The notes: generated by a model not told the origin, from the letters alone. A stretch of 64,000 bases of DNA from Malania oleifera (GCF_029873635.1 NC_080421.1:40839120-40903119); one strand, 5' to 3'; counted from the stretch's first letter, positions 19,692 to 31,474 are shown. Translations and numbers: made by a program.

Positions 19692-21639
19692 GTATTCGTG
19701 CTAGCTGCAAGTGTGAAGCTTTTAACCTAACACATTATCAACCTTAAATGCCATCTTGGTCTCAATTTTATGTGCATTTATTACTTCATGTTGCCTCTTG
19801 GCAGCTAGCGTTAGGTGCAACATGCTTATTAGGGAGCTTCTTGGTTTGATACTGTTCTCTTTGCCAATTTTATTTTTAGGAGCTCTTTTCCAGGGAATCA
19901 GAGGATAAGAATTTATGAATACACTGCATTAGTGAATAAAGAAGATAAAAATGAAGATTTGGCTTCAATTATAGTTTCTTATGAAGAGAAATTTAATTTT
20001 ACATATAGGTTAGGTTCATACAACAAAATTTAAACAATATGGGATTGGTTTGTCGAAGCTTTTTGGAGTTTAAAACCAATGATTTTCCCCATCTGGTCCC
20101 TTTGGAATCGCCACCTCGTTATTGCCTTTATTTTTTAGAAGACCATATAAACGCAAACAAATATTTTAATACCCAACAATTAAACTACCCAATTCAATAG
20201 AACCTTAGCATCAAACACATCTCACTCGTCTCCTTGCTTCGGGAAGACCTCTTGGTTGTTGCAGCAACATGGCACCTTGGCGGACCAACCCTCCCTCTAC
20301 TCTATCTCCCACCCTTTCTCTCCCTCCCTTTACTCTCTCAAAGCAGAGTGACAAGCTAGCCATGGTTGTTCGACTCTAATGCACTGTGGAGGAGGGGCCA
20401 TGAACGTCCACCAAAGCCAAAGGTGTCGCTGCTGCTGGGGACAGTGCTATCGCTGTGAAGGCCTTGAGGCCAGTGGCTAAAATTGGGAGACCCCTTCATA
20501 CCCGTTTGTTGGCAAAAGTTCGCTCTACAAAAATATAGAGCTATTCCAGATGGTGCTGCAGCACATTCTGTCAGCCTTCCCGAGGCTTGTTTTCTTTTTT
20601 TTTTTTAATTTTTATTTCCAAATGAAGTTCAAGGAGAACAACTTTGAACAATTCTGTCCAATCCAAAATTATGGCTCCATATCAAAGACAGTCAATTTTA
20701 CATGGATATAGTTCCTATCCTGCTATGTATTCTTATGAAACAAACAACGGGAAAGGAAAAATATTATGCCAAAAATGCAAAAAGTTTGACTGCCATTTAT
20801 TCTAGGGAAAATTTTGAAAGAAAAAAAATTAAGTGCAATTGAAAGATTGCAAAAATAAATCATTCCGACATTGTCAAAAATTGATATAATTTTCATTCCA
20901 TTCTATTCCCCTACCAGGAATATACCAAAAATGTGAGACTGAGAATCGAACTCAAATTGTATTTTTGTGACTAACCAAACATAGTAATTACATTCCACCC
21001 TGATTTCATTCTTACTTCAATTCCATTCCTACCTTGAATCTTTTCCTACCTAAATCTATTTTGCAAACTGAATGGGGGTTAACTGTTGGTACTCTATTTT
21101 ATAACTGATGTAATGACAGCAGTTGTACAATTAGTTCACATATATTTATGTATATATGTTTTTTGTGTATATGCATACATACATAAAATAATTTTGCCAT
21201 TTTTTGAAATTTAAAAACAGTGATGAGTGTATATATCAAATGGAAAAATAATAGTTGTACACAATTCATGTATTAAAATATACCAACATTAATATGTGAA
21301 ATCTTTACTAGAAAATAATTAATGCTGTTGAAAATTTCTATCCAGCGGTATTGTTTCAACTTGCTTTCTATGTTAGATAATAGATATTTAACAAATATGA
21401 AATTAAATTATGTGCACGCGCATTGCTGCACGGATGCTCATGCAAGCATACCGACTTATCCACCTTGCCAGAATTTTAACTATAGCACCTAAAAGCACTT
21501 TCAGATTTTTGACTGTTTAAGATCTCTTTTATACTGACGCTTGTGCTGTCACTTACCTTAGGCTGAGCAATGAATCAATCTTCATCTCAAAACTGCCACT
21601 GCCATGTTCCAAGATGAGCATTAATTTCCCAGAATGTTT
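19692..21639. other. Intron-like sequence of the kinase pseudogene
   Basis: No further kinase exon could be recognised here, although the family has an exon with the hydrophobic motif between PWRK and AELKKK. A short open stretch at about 19880-19925 after TTTTTAG is a weak candidate. A pyrimidine-rich segment lies at about 20220-20340. Confidence 0.4.
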
Positions 21640-21990
21640 CCACTGTTATCACTGGTTCCTTCATGAGTCTCTAGGCTTTCGCAGGGACAAGATGCTGTTC
21701 TCATGGGGTTAGACTAAGAAGCGGAGGGATGATTCTGGTGGATAGGTGTTAAATGTGCAAGGAAGAGGAGAGTCTAACCATCTTCTGCTTCATTGTCCCA
21801 AGGCTTAGGATATCTGGAGCTTTTTCTGGCAGTTGTTCAGGAATACTGGGTTTTTTGTATAGCCGTATCTTGAACTTTCTCCCATCTTCCACACTTGGAG
21901 TTGCGATGAGCACTGAATGGGTGTGGGACATGACGGCATTGTTCTTGTTTTGGTGCATTTGGATAGACAGGAAAAGGCACTAAAGATGCT
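21640..21990 (+). pseudogene. Remnant of a LINE zinc-binding (zf-RVT) region in a kinase intron
   Basis: Across two frames the sequence reads as MCKEEE then NHLLLHCPKA, a stop, and DIWSFFWQ. This matches the C-x2-C...H-x4-C pattern and the DIW segment of the zinc-binding region that follows the reverse transcriptase in plant L1-type LINEs. Stops and frameshifts are frequent, and neither end can be defined. Confidence 0.5.
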
Positions 21991-23306
21991 ATATCAGATA
22001 CGCTTCTGCAGTACTGGAAATTTTACACCAGTCACCAAACCACCTCTTGGATATAATTTTGGTGGCTGATTTTCTGTTCAGCCTGTTCAACTGTTTTGAT
22101 TCTCTTTCAGTGTTTGAGTGGTGATCTTTTTTTAATCGGTGCTTTACTTTAGAACCATTAGAGAATTTTACAAAGCCACGGACATTTTCATTCTTAGCTT
22201 GTCCATGGGGCATATTTACATGTTTCTGAATGCATCTCAGTTTTCTTCAAATGTTCCATAGTGATACGAACACACGAATCTCTCAGAAAAATAGTCGTTC
22301 ATGGACAAGGCACTATAAGATGGGGTTTATTATGCAACATGCTTAGGCTTTTGCCAAGGCACTGGAGCTTGGCAAGGCCATGGAACTGACGTCTAGTCCA
22401 TTAGAACGAAAGGGAATGAATATTGTGTCTAGTTAATTGAGGAAAGGGTTATTACAAGCATTTAGAAAATAAATGAGCAGTTTTTAGGGCATGTTTGGCA
22501 CAAGTATCTACTCTTCTTTACCAGCTAAATGCATACGAGCAGTCTTTAATGAATGTTTGATATTTATTCCCTCGACTATGATAGAAGTTGGACTGAGGGC
22601 ATGAAATTTGCGGATAAATATTTCATCTCTTTTCAGCGAGCCAAGTAGCAATTGATAAACTAGGCCAGATAAAGGTGATGCACCATCTCTTTTCCTTTAT
22701 CAAAATCAATCTGAAGTTCTTGGATGTTGGGGTTGCTGTTTTGATATACAGTGTTAGTTTATCTATTCATTATTCTTCATTGATATGCTGATTTATGGTG
22801 TTAATCAAGATTAATGCATCTAGTGTGGATGGATGACAGAAATGAAGAGCTTCTCTCTCTTTATACCATCTGGTTGGTTCAAGTCGCACATCTTTTGCAC
22901 TTAACACTATTGTCAGTAGCTGTATTGAATTGTATGGACTTAAATTCTTAGTCGGTGATGATATTGGTTGACTTAGTAAATAAGGTCCTATTTACAGCTG
23001 AGTTAAAGAAGAAAGACACCTAAACCGAGGAGGCCGTCCATCAAGACTCTACTTGGTACCATTATTTTATATGCTGATCTTATATTCTGTGGAAAACATA
23101 GGTTACTACTATCTAGCCCTGGAAGGGTATAAACTCTCCCCCTCTCATCTCTTTCCCTCACCACCTTACAGATGATGAATCAGATTTGCCGGATGATGCA
23201 GCTGCCGCAATGGATGCAGCTGCTAATCAACCTGTTCAGGGTAGCTTTTTTGAAAGTGTTGCCTCCCCAACTGGAAGTACCACAAAATCGAAATGAAACA
23301 CCCTAA

Positions 23307-23970
23307 GACTTGCTAATATCTTTATTTGCTCCAACCCACAGAATCAGGTGCATTTTTGACTTCCACGTGGCTCTGGAGATTTTTATAGCTCATCTCCTTC
23401 CACGTTCAGGTTTTGTTGGTGGCAACTTTGACTAGAATTCGAGGAGAATGATCACAGAAGCCCTGGGTCGAAGCAAAGAAAGGTAAAGTGGTGTTAACTG
23501 TTGGATGCTGGATGTTGAAACTACTAATCAGCCTTTTGAGTCTGCTTCGATCAGTCTTTGTAATTTTTTTTAAGGAGACAAAAAAGAGAAAAAAATGCGA
23601 AGGTGAATACTAATTCATTTACTGATTATGTAATTTATTTTGTTTTCTTCAAGTTGTAAAATGTGTGTACAAATACACCCATTTAACTCCCTCATTTATG
23701 TTTTATGTTTTCCTTTGGGGTTAAATGATAGCAAAACAATTCTTCAACAGGAACTGTTGGGTTCTATGGGGTCCCCATAATAGATTATCATAAAAGCCAT
23801 TAAGCAATATATTAAAGTGTTTTTAATTCATTATTCTTGAAAAAAAATTCTCATTAAATTTTGAGTATTTGCATGTATGATTTTACCCTTTATAATTGAA
23901 ATTATCATTTTAGAAAACAATCATATTTTCAGCATGTTTTTTGTGTAAGTTTCATTTCCATTTGAATGAA
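23307..23970. other. 3' flank of the kinase pseudogene
   Basis: AT-rich sequence, probably the former 3' untranslated region, runs up to the edge of a truncated gypsy element. Nothing else is recognised. Confidence 0.5.
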
Positions 23971-23986
23971 TTTACATGATGGAACC

Positions 23987-24361
23987 TCATCCCAAGCACA
24001 TGAGACAAGCGGTCACAGGAGACAAGCGGTCACAGTGAGAGAAGAAGTTGTCAGTGAACATTAATTCTCGGTCACAAACAATAACTTGGGAAATACCCCA
24101 ATGTTTCACAACAGTCACAAGGAACAATTGTGTCATCTCCTTTGCCAAACAGTACTTTGGTGCGGCCATGAAAGTACCATACTTCTTCTGCTCACCCTTG
24201 TCTCGTTGGCAAGTGAGACAAGTTTTGGTATAATCAACCACATCATCCTGCGTGTGCGGCCAACAATACCTCTCCAGTAGTCCTGTCGATAGAGTCATTC
24301 TCCGCGAATACCCCTCAACGAACTTCCTGCAATATATAGTAAAGCCAAGAAGGAACGCCAC
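23987..24361 (-). pseudogene. Reverse transcriptase end fused to integrase by deletion
   Basis: One open frame joins the end of a reverse transcriptase (FLLGFTIYCRKFVEGYS, normally LGL-NYYRKFVEGYS) directly to an integrase zinc domain (RYCWPHTQDDVVDYTKTC with CLTCQRDK). The thumb, connection and RNase H are missing. The integrase core appears only as GISQVIVCDRELMFTDNFF. The last residues (SPVTACLMCLG) are encoded by LTR sequence, so a second deletion joined the integrase to the LTR. No function can remain. Confidence 0.8.
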
Positions 24362-24436
24362 TCCTTCACTGTCGTGGGGATCTTCCGTTCTTGAATCATC
24401 CTTACCTTCTCCATACCCCTCTGGATATGACCTTAT

Positions 24437-24660
24437 TCAACCACATGACCAAAGGAATTTGTTGTTCCATTGAGCGAAAGAGAACTTCCCTTTCTTCACA
24501 TACAGACCGTTTCCCCTCAGCCTATCGAACACCTTCCGTTGATGCTCTTCATGTTTCTTTTGAAACAACACCGATGCTCCAAATTGTGCTTTGGAAGGGA
24601 GAACAAATCTCACTTCCAATTTATCAAGTTGTTTCCCCAACTCTCGAGGCGCCATCCGAC
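24437..24660 (-). pseudogene. Reverse transcriptase remnant with large internal deletion
   Basis: The N-terminal RMAPRELGKQLDKL and FVLPSKAQFGASVLFQKK segments run straight into EHQRKVFDRLRGNGLYVKK, which normally follows the palm domain. The whole catalytic palm, including the DD motif, is therefore deleted in frame. Confidence 0.8.
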
Positions 24661-24729
24661 ATGACCCTTTAGCAGGTTATTTCACTCCTGATAACAACTC
24701 AATCCCATGCTCCACAGTCCGTCGTGAAG

Positions 24730-25425
24730 TCAAATTGTGAGGAAGCTTATCCGGCAACACTTCCTTATCCTCATCCAACACCGCTTGGATGGTCGTAGGC
24801 TCTCTTGGCCTACTTCTTTGTCTACCACCACCGTAGCTAGACGTATTTGCTCACCCTGACCCAATCCCTCATTGAGTTGTATGGCTGAAAGGGACTTCCT
24901 GTCATCTCCTTTCGTTGCAATGACTTGCACCATGTACGAGTGATCTCCCATCAGACACAAGGAACCAGCCGAAGGCATCAGCACTGCCCTCGCCCCCCTT
25001 AGGAACTTCATTCCTAGAATGATTGGAAAGTCATCCAACGGCACCGCTGTGAAATTCGCATGACCTTCCTACTGTCTAAGCTTCACAATCACTTACTTAG
25101 CTACTCCCAAAGTAGGTTGGGCTACAGAGTTAACTGCTTTCATGCGTCTTGTATCATTCTCTAAGGATAAGTTGAGTCTCCATGCTTCTAACTACAAAAC
25201 AAAATTATGAATAGCCCCTGTATCCACCACAGCGCGGGTACTCTTCCCATTTATCCTCAAGTCCACAAACATTAACCCTTTTGCTCATGTAACTTTCGAC
25301 GTCTTTGCCTGCTTTTCCAATGCGCTCACCAACCGCACTGAACCCACCCTTGGGGCATGATCCTCTTCCTTTCCATCCCTTTTTGCCGAAGTGAAAGCAT
25401 GTAAGGCATTGAGTAATCCCTTGTG
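24730..25425 (-). pseudogene. Gypsy aspartic protease region
   Basis: PLDDFPIILGMKFL (about 25000-25044) is the conserved segment C-terminal to the protease active site. Upstream, around 25200-25265, the minus strand has RINGKSTRAVVDTGA-like coding with the DTGA active-site triplet before a gap. Frameshifts and stops split it. The downstream part (24730-24950) corresponds to the linker to reverse transcriptase. Confidence 0.65.
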
Positions 25426-26508
25426 TTAACACTCACTCACTCTGTGAGATCCACCACACAAGTAACACAAAATTTTACTCTTCCCCTTTCCATTGGGTGT
25501 GTTGAACCCTTGAGACGGCGAAACTTCCTTCGAAGTTGATGATTTAGAGTCGGCTCCTCCACTCTTGGGTTTGCCTTTCTTGAAAAACTTTCCACTGTTT
25601 TCCTCTCCGCCAAACCGTTTGGAAGAAGCGGTATCATCACCAGCATAATCAATCAAGCGTTATGCAGCAGCTTGAGCAGTTGACAAGTCTTGAACTCTTT
25701 GCCTATGAAGTTCAATTCTTGCCCACGGTTTCATCCCCTCTAGAAAACAAACAACTTATCCTTCTCTGACATATCTCAAATATCCAACATTAAAGCAGAA
25801 AATTGTTTCACATATTCCCTGATTGACCACATATGCTTAAGATCTCTCAGTTTTCTCCTTGCATTATACTCAACATTCTTAAGAAAGAATTGGGCCTTGA
25901 GCTTTCTCTTCAAGTCTGCCCAACTATTGATTACACAGCTTCCATTTTCAATTTCTCTGTACTTGGTACGCCACCACAGTTTGGCATCACCAACCAAGTA
26001 CATGGTCGCAGTATTCACCTTTGTCTGTTTTAAGGTCATCCTTACAATGCGAAAGTACTTCTCCACATCAAAGAAGAAGTTTTCTAATTCCTTGGCAGCC
26101 CGGGCACCCCCATATGTCCTAGGTTTTGGCACCTTGGTCTTGCTAACTCCCGAAGTGTTGGAGTTCCTCATAGCAAGAACCATCTGATTCACCTTTATAT
26201 CCAGATCAGTCATCCGCGACTGCAAAATTTCAACTGTGTGGCGAAAGTCCTCTGACATGCCCATAGAAAAAACCATCAGATTCACCTTTGCATCCAGATC
26301 AGCCATCCACGACTGCAAAGTTTCAACTGTGTGGTGAAAGTCCTCTAACATGTCGCCTATCAAACCTACTTAATGTTTTTTGTAATCTCATCACTTCATC
26401 AACAAGTTCTCTCATCTGGGCCACCTCCGCGGCCACAATATTGGTTGTTGCCTCAACCTGTGCTTCTAGCACACTGATCCTCTCAACATTATTTGGTGTC
26501 ATGGTCAC
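25426..26508 (-). pseudogene. Gypsy gag with CCHC zinc knuckle
   Basis: From the N-terminus the parts are a coiled-coil-like start (MTMTPNNVERISVLEAQVE, 26323-26508) and a duplicated 31-residue segment (26179-26364). The core capsid region follows, with VPKPRTYGGARAAKELENF, AKLWWRTKYREIE and SWADLKRKLKAQF (25776-26178). The zinc knuckle CYLCGGSHRVSEC is at 25426-25470. Gag would form the particle core and bind RNA. Stops and a frameshift around 26360 and between 25776 and 25656 break it. Confidence 0.8.
26179..26364 (-). repeat. 93-bp in-frame tandem duplication in gag
   Basis: Two copies of 93 bp (31 codons) start at 26179 and 26272. The encoded segments share EDFxHTVExLQSxMxDLDxKVN. Confidence 0.85.
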
Positions 26509-26571
26509 TTACCAAAGTTTTCCAAATCTCACAACAAAGGCAATCGAATTCACGTAGCAACTCAACCTTGG

Positions 26572-26583
26572 GCTCTGATACCA
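26572..26583 (-). other. Primer-binding site (initiator tRNA-Met type)
   Basis: The minus strand reads TGGTATCAGAGC two bases from the LTR end at 26586, matching the usual plant primer site. Confidence 0.8.
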
Positions 26584-26585
26584 AG

Positions 26586-28796
26586 TGTCACGATCCGACT
26601 ATTTTCACACCCTTCTGAAGGGTTGTGCGCGCTAGCTAAAACACTATTGTTTAACTAACCAACCTATCGTTTACCAACATTCATCCACGAAACACTTTTA
26701 TTAGTATTCAATCAAATGGCAGCGGAAACAGTAAGCATTCATGAAAGCAGTGACAAGCAAGCAGTAAACATTGAATCTATGCAATTCATTAACAACACCT
26801 CCATTGACATCGTGTGTTTAACGAGGGAGGCAAGTAGGCTAAACACGTTGACTATAGATAGTGAGTTTTACAATGACTGATGAACACTCACCCTCCCCTA
26901 AAGAACTTTCTAGGCCATTCTCACTCTAACACTAGGAAACATTAAAGTGACCGAGGAGTCATACTGCCTTATTTGGCATACAAAGACACTACTAACAGAA
27001 AATAACCCTATATTAGTATTTACATAATGGAAACTCATCCCAAGCACATGAGACAAGCGGTCAAAGGCAAGCATAATGCCCTGAACAAGCTTAACTCATG
27101 ACATCAAGCCAAACATGAAAATTCTCCAACAAAGGGTAGTTCAATAAAAGTTGTTAACCAATCATTAAAGAAAACCATACAAATAATAAACTTAAAATAT
27201 TTTAAATACAAGTCCTTAAAATTTATTAAAAAAATCATATCATCACAAATCAATCTAACGACAACCCCAATGTAACTAAATTAAACAAGAACGTCCAATC
27301 TAATCGCAATCATCTCCATCTTGAGACATATCTCCACAAGCTTGCTTGTTGCATGCATTCCTAAAACATCTGTGGGGAGGAGAGGGCTAAGTTACGACCG
27401 CATAGCAAGTACAACCTCACACATGCTACTGGATGAAGTCCCATTTCATACATCAAAAATCATAATCAAACCCATAAACATGAATTTTGACACTTGGTAA
27501 GCAATACAAATGAATTAGAAATATGTAAATCTCATAAATAAATTCAAAAATCAAACTTTTAAACATTCGTTCATATTAATTTCATAATCATTCTCAATTC
27601 TTAAAAACCATTTCATTGTCATTTTATACCCATGACACAAGCCATACCAGAAATTTCATGATTTGTATACCAATATTATACTTATTGGCAGGGCTGTTAG
27701 AACTAGCTCCAAGTGTCTATTATCCCACTCACTAGGGACCACCAATTCATTTGTGGCTATTTGAGAGTAGTAAAAACAAAACACTTGATAGTTCATGAGC
27801 AAATTCCAAAACCAAATGAAATTCATGAACATGCATTTCATAAACCTACATTTGAAAATGTTCTCAGAGAACAATTCGTAGATAAACAAAAAGATTCATT
27901 CGTAAACATTATGCACTTGACCCTATGTTTTTAATGAAAAAATAATCATCATTCATGATAAGTTTCATAAAGAAAATCATCAATGAAATGTTTATGCAAA
28001 AAAACTGTCATGTTCAAAACATGTTGAATAAATATTTTCATTTCAGATTAAATAGGGTGTGTAGATTATACTTACCCCCCTAATCTCCAACAAACAAACC
28101 AGCTTATAACCTAAACAAGACTGTTACAGAAGATTAGACTTGCTTCTAAGGTTTAGGCAGCAATTTGCAAACTCTGCACCTTTAGGGAAAACAGGCATAA
28201 CTCAGTCTGGAAAACTTGAAATCATAATCCATTTGTTGAGTTAAAAACTAGACTTAATCATCTTTCCAAACCTAATATGGCTCCTCCTATGAATCCGAAT
28301 ATAGAATCCTTAACAATTCCCAAAACTGCCACTGGACATGGCTGTCTGGCAGCATACACATTGCCCAAAGATTTGGGCATAACTCATTCTTGAAAAATCA
28401 GATTAAGGCACTGTTTGCAACATTAGAAACTAACCGGAATTTTGGTTATCAGGTTCAGATTCCAAGTCGGAAGCAGACCTCACATTGAAACCTACACCCT
28501 ATAACAACCTCTCTAACCTAATTGATGCACCCCTTATTCTCCCTTAATAACCATTCTCAAAACCTTGTCTATGAACAATCTTACAACCATAAGTTTGATA
28601 GGGAGAAATTGCTTCTTGAAAATCACTTTTCCTCTTCTTGAATAAGTCCACTTTTTTCCATAAGCACTTATTCTATTGCAAGTCAAAACACCACTTTTCT
28701 TTTTTTCTTTTTTGGTTATAAAAGTGCTTATTTTAAGTAATAAGTGCTATAAGCACTTCTTTTAAAGTCTCCCAAATGGACGCTTTATAGCCTACA
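26586..28796 (-). mobile_element. 5' LTR of the minus-strand gypsy element
   Basis: The inner end is clear: TGTCACGATCCG on the plus strand, next to the primer site. The outer end is placed near 28796 because the sequence changes character there, but it is not supported by a second complete LTR or a target duplication. The segment 27027-27065 recurs at 23979-24015. Confidence 0.6.
28655..28765. repeat. Inverted-repeat-rich segment (AAGTGCTTAT family)
   Basis: Copies of ATAAGCACTT and its reverse complement AAGTGCTTAT occur in both orientations (28657, 28716, 28738, 28749), so the segment can fold into hairpins. It could be a decayed MITE. No terminal repeat with a target duplication was found. 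Confidence 0.45.
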
Positions 28797-28799
28797 ATT

Positions 28800-30073
28800 C
28801 ATCATTTGATAACGTTTCACATGTCTAAAGACCCCAAAAATAGATTTCAAAAGGATTCCCAATTTTAATGATGAAATAATTAATTTAAATGCTACAAATA
28901 ATCAGGGAGGAGACAGAAATTGATTTCAAAGGTAATGGTACTTTACCAACTTTAGTCTCTATAGAGTGGGGATAAATGATAAGGATGATAAAGTTCAGAT
29001 TTCAGGATCTTCTGGAAAAGATGGGATTGTGTTACATGGTCCTTGAAAGTCAGTTAATAAGATTAGGCTGTCCCAAAGAAGAAAGGACAAAGAGAGTTCA
29101 ACAATCAAACATGCTCAATAAATTTTCATGGGAAGGGTTTGTAAAGGGATTTTTCCCATAAGCTATCATAATTCTTTTGTTGTTTATTTTGTTTTCCTTC
29201 TTGTTTATTTTCAGTTTGTTCATATAAAAATGAATCAATGAAAAAAAAATATAACTTGGGCACATAAACACAGTCCAAAAGCTTTGACAGATGGTAGGCA
29301 AACTCAGAGAATAGGATGTGTTTTTATGAAAGATGAAATGATTTTAGGTTTATGAATTCAAATAATTAGACAATGTATTTTGGATTCCAAGCCAGAAGAA
29401 TGAAATGGTTTGATGATACGGTTTAGGCTTATGAACTGACATAATAAGATGATGCGTTTTGGATGCCTTGCTGGAGGAGCAATGGGTCATTAATGCATGT
29501 CACAAATAAAGGGTAAAAACAGAGAAGAAAAAGGTTATTCCTCTTGCGGAAACCTCATGCAAGGCATTTGCTATTACTATAAGGATGTGTCTCTAGAGTC
29601 TAGAGAAACATTGATGGATGACTTGCTATCCTTCATCAGACATGGCCTTAAAATTGTTTTCAATTCTACACACCATAAAAATGGTAAGCACAAAACTTCT
29701 AAAACTCTCAAACTCCTTCCTTGCTGCCCCATTCACAAACATGGCAGCACGCAATTAAAATAACAGCCAAACAAAAATTGGAGCAATGATCTTACAAGCT
29801 ATACAGCCTAGGCAACATTTTATAATTATCAAACAGAAATACAGGGATTGTAGAAGGCAAACAATACAGGGGGAAAAAACTGAAAATGGTGAATAAGAGA
29901 TAAGTGTAGCAAGAAACTGGACTAAATTATAACAGAGTAAGAAGCTGCATCTCTATTAGCAGCTCTCATAATGATGCGGTAGTACCTGGACTGCTGAGAG
30001 ACAAGAACCCCATGGATGATTTAGTCTGTAGGGAGCAAGGAGTGAAAAAATAGGTGTCAACAAATAAGTGTAC
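28800..30073. other. Spacer and 3' flank of the PPR gene
   Basis: No coding similarity is recognised. The PPR 3' untranslated region should lie in the right-hand few hundred bases. Confidence 0.5.
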
Positions 30074-31474
30074 TCAAGCCCCTTTCGATCTAGCCTGTAT
30101 CTTCCGGACCAAGTACTCTCCTAAACCAATTTCTGCCTCCACTATTCTTGTGTCGCTCTTCATCTCAACCTTCAAAGCCTCTTCTATAATGTCCCCCAGT
30201 CTCGCCATCTCATACTCCTCACAAATTCTAGATACAACAGCCACCCAAGTTTCCATATGGGGAGCTTCCCCAAGCCTTAGCATTTCACTGAGCACTCCAC
30301 CAGCTTCCTCAATCTTACCAACATTGCAGAGGCCATTTACCAAGGCATGAATGACTGAAAAATGTGGAGAAAACCCTTTCAATGCCATTTCCTCCATGTA
30401 ATTCTTTGCCTCCTCAAACATCTCCTGATCACATAACCCACTAACCAATGTCCTATAAGACACCAAATTCGGCAAGCACCCATTTGATGGCATATCCTTG
30501 AGAATTTTACAAGCATCAAGTGCACGCCCTTCCCTGCAAAACCCTATGATGACTGTATTGTAATGTACGATATCAGGATTGCATCCCTTAACCTTCATTC
30601 TACAAAGAAGCTTGTATGCTTCTTTAAGCTTCTTCTTCCTGCACAAACTATTCAACAATGTGGTGTAACTCAGAGTGTCCGGCACAAACCCTTTGTTCAA
30701 CATATCCTCCAATAAGTCAACAGCCCCATTCACTTGACTCTTTCTGCACAACCCCTGCATTAGAATCCGATAGGAGTCAACATCCGGAACAACATCTCTC
30801 TTGAACATTTGATTGAACAGGGAGTAAGCAATGCTGAGGTCGCCATTAACACAAAACGCCCGCATCATAATGTTGTAGGATTTCGTGTTGGGCGAGATTC
30901 CATACCGGTGGGCAGCCCGGAAAACATCGAAAGCAGGCCGGAGAAAGTTCCGGCGAGCAACCAGAACCTCGAGGACGCGGTTCAGGTGTTTGGGCAGGGG
31001 AGTGCAACCAAACTGGAGCATGGTGTAGAAGGCCTTAAGGGCTTCATGGGGCAAATGGGCATCTCCGTAAAGCTGAATGACATCGGAGAAGAGGGCAGGG
31101 GAAACGGCGTAGTGTTCGGATTTGAGGCGGGACAGGAGGTCTCTCATGAGGGAGAAGTAGCGAGAGCGACCCAGTTTGAGGATGAGGGTGTGGTAGCATG
31201 AGTAAGAATGGCGGAAATTGGGTTGTCCGGCGGCGAGGTCGAAGATTTCTTTGGCGAGAAGAGGATCAGATTGGGAGGCTATGAGCTTTTGGAGTCGAGC
31301 AGGGGATCCGATGGAGGGTTTAGAAGAAGAGGGTTCCTGTTGAGTTGGGTGCTCTAGCTGTTGCTGTGAAGAGTAGTGGAAGACTGGCGGTACAGAGTTC
31401 TTTTGGGGAAGAAATGAACGAGTACGAATGACAGTTCCCACAATCTTTGAAGGACGAAGGAAATTCTGGTGCAT
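30074..31474 (-). CDS. P-class pentatricopeptide repeat (PPR) protein, probably mitochondrial
   Basis: An intact intronless frame gives 466 residues from this start. The first 60 or so residues are rich in Ser, Arg and Lys with few acids (MHQNFLRPSKIVGTVIRTRS), as in an organelle targeting peptide. From about residue 110 there are roughly nine tandem 35-residue repeats, for example VPDVDSYRILMQGLCRKSQV, VPDTLSYTTLLNSLCRKKKL and NPDIVHYNTVIIGFCREGRA. No E, DYW or SMR domain follows, so it is P-class. Such proteins bind organellar RNA base by base to support splicing, stabilisation or translation; the target is unknown. An in-frame ATG at 31577-31579 would add 35 residues, but a TATA-like tract lies only a few bases upstream of it, so the inner ATG fits transcription better. 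A 205-bp fragment of this gene lies inverted at 17.6 kb. Confidence 0.9.
   Translation of the reverse strand: MHQNFLRPSKIVGTVIRTRSFLPQKNSVPPVFHYSSQQQLEHPTQQEPSSSKPSIGSPARLQKLIASQSDPLLAKEIFDLAAGQPNFRHSYSCYHTLILKLGRSRYFSLMRDLLSRLKSEHYAVSPALFSDVIQLYGDAHLPHEALKAFYTMLQFGCTPLPKHLNRVLEVLVARRNFLRPAFDVFRAAHRYGISPNTKSYNIMMRAFCVNGDLSIAYSLFNQMFKRDVVPDVDSYRILMQGLCRKSQVNGAVDLLEDMLNKGFVPDTLSYTTLLNSLCRKKKLKEAYKLLCRMKVKGCNPDIVHYNTVIIGFCREGRALDACKILKDMPSNGCLPNLVSYRTLVSGLCDQEMFEEAKNYMEEMALKGFSPHFSVIHALVNGLCNVGKIEEAGGVLSEMLRLGEAPHMETWVAVVSRICEEYEMARLGDIIEEALKVEMKSDTRIVEAEIGLGEYLVRKIQARSKGA

Larger units (their letters stand above)
17812..23306 (+). pseudogene. 3' half of an NDR/Tricornered-type AGC kinase gene, decayed, introns kept
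   Basis: Six exons are recognisable. 18059-18152 is subdomain IX (MYEILVGHPPFYSDDPM, then a stop for Ser). 19208-19339 is intact (NRRTLLKFPEEAKLSPEAK through QRLGSKGANEIK). 19433-19546 reads AHPWFSGIEWDKLYQMDT, a TGA stop, then FIPEVNDELDTQNFEKFEE. 19644-19691 is SDSQVQASAKAGPWRK. 22998-23055 reads AELKKK then, after a frameshift, PRRPSIKTLL. 23172-23306 reads DDESDLPDD through NQPVQGSF, then a one-T frameshift in a T run. Splice sites are mostly preserved. The 5' half (ATP-binding lobe, activation segment) is absent and replaced by a PPR fragment. I could not recognise the exon for the hydrophobic motif. Family assignment is strong; it is not a working kinase. Confidence 0.85.
23971..28796 (-). 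mobile_element. Deleted Ty3/gypsy element, minus strand, with 5' LTR
   Basis: From right to left it shows a 5' LTR (26586 to about 28796), a primer-binding site, gag with a zinc knuckle, protease, a shortened reverse transcriptase, a shortened integrase, and a short LTR remnant (23971-24020) matching 27027-27065. At least three internal deletions are visible: within the reverse transcriptase, from reverse transcriptase to integrase, and from integrase into the 3' LTR. It is not the same family as the chromoviruses with palindrome-array LTRs. Confidence 0.8.

Noticed and set aside
17812..23306. A functional kinase gene
   Set aside because: The N-terminal lobe is missing and the remaining exons have two nonsense codons and two frameshifts.
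30809..31201. A 130-codon open frame on the plus strand
   Set aside because: It is the antisense of the PPR gene, whose repeats make long antisense frames common.
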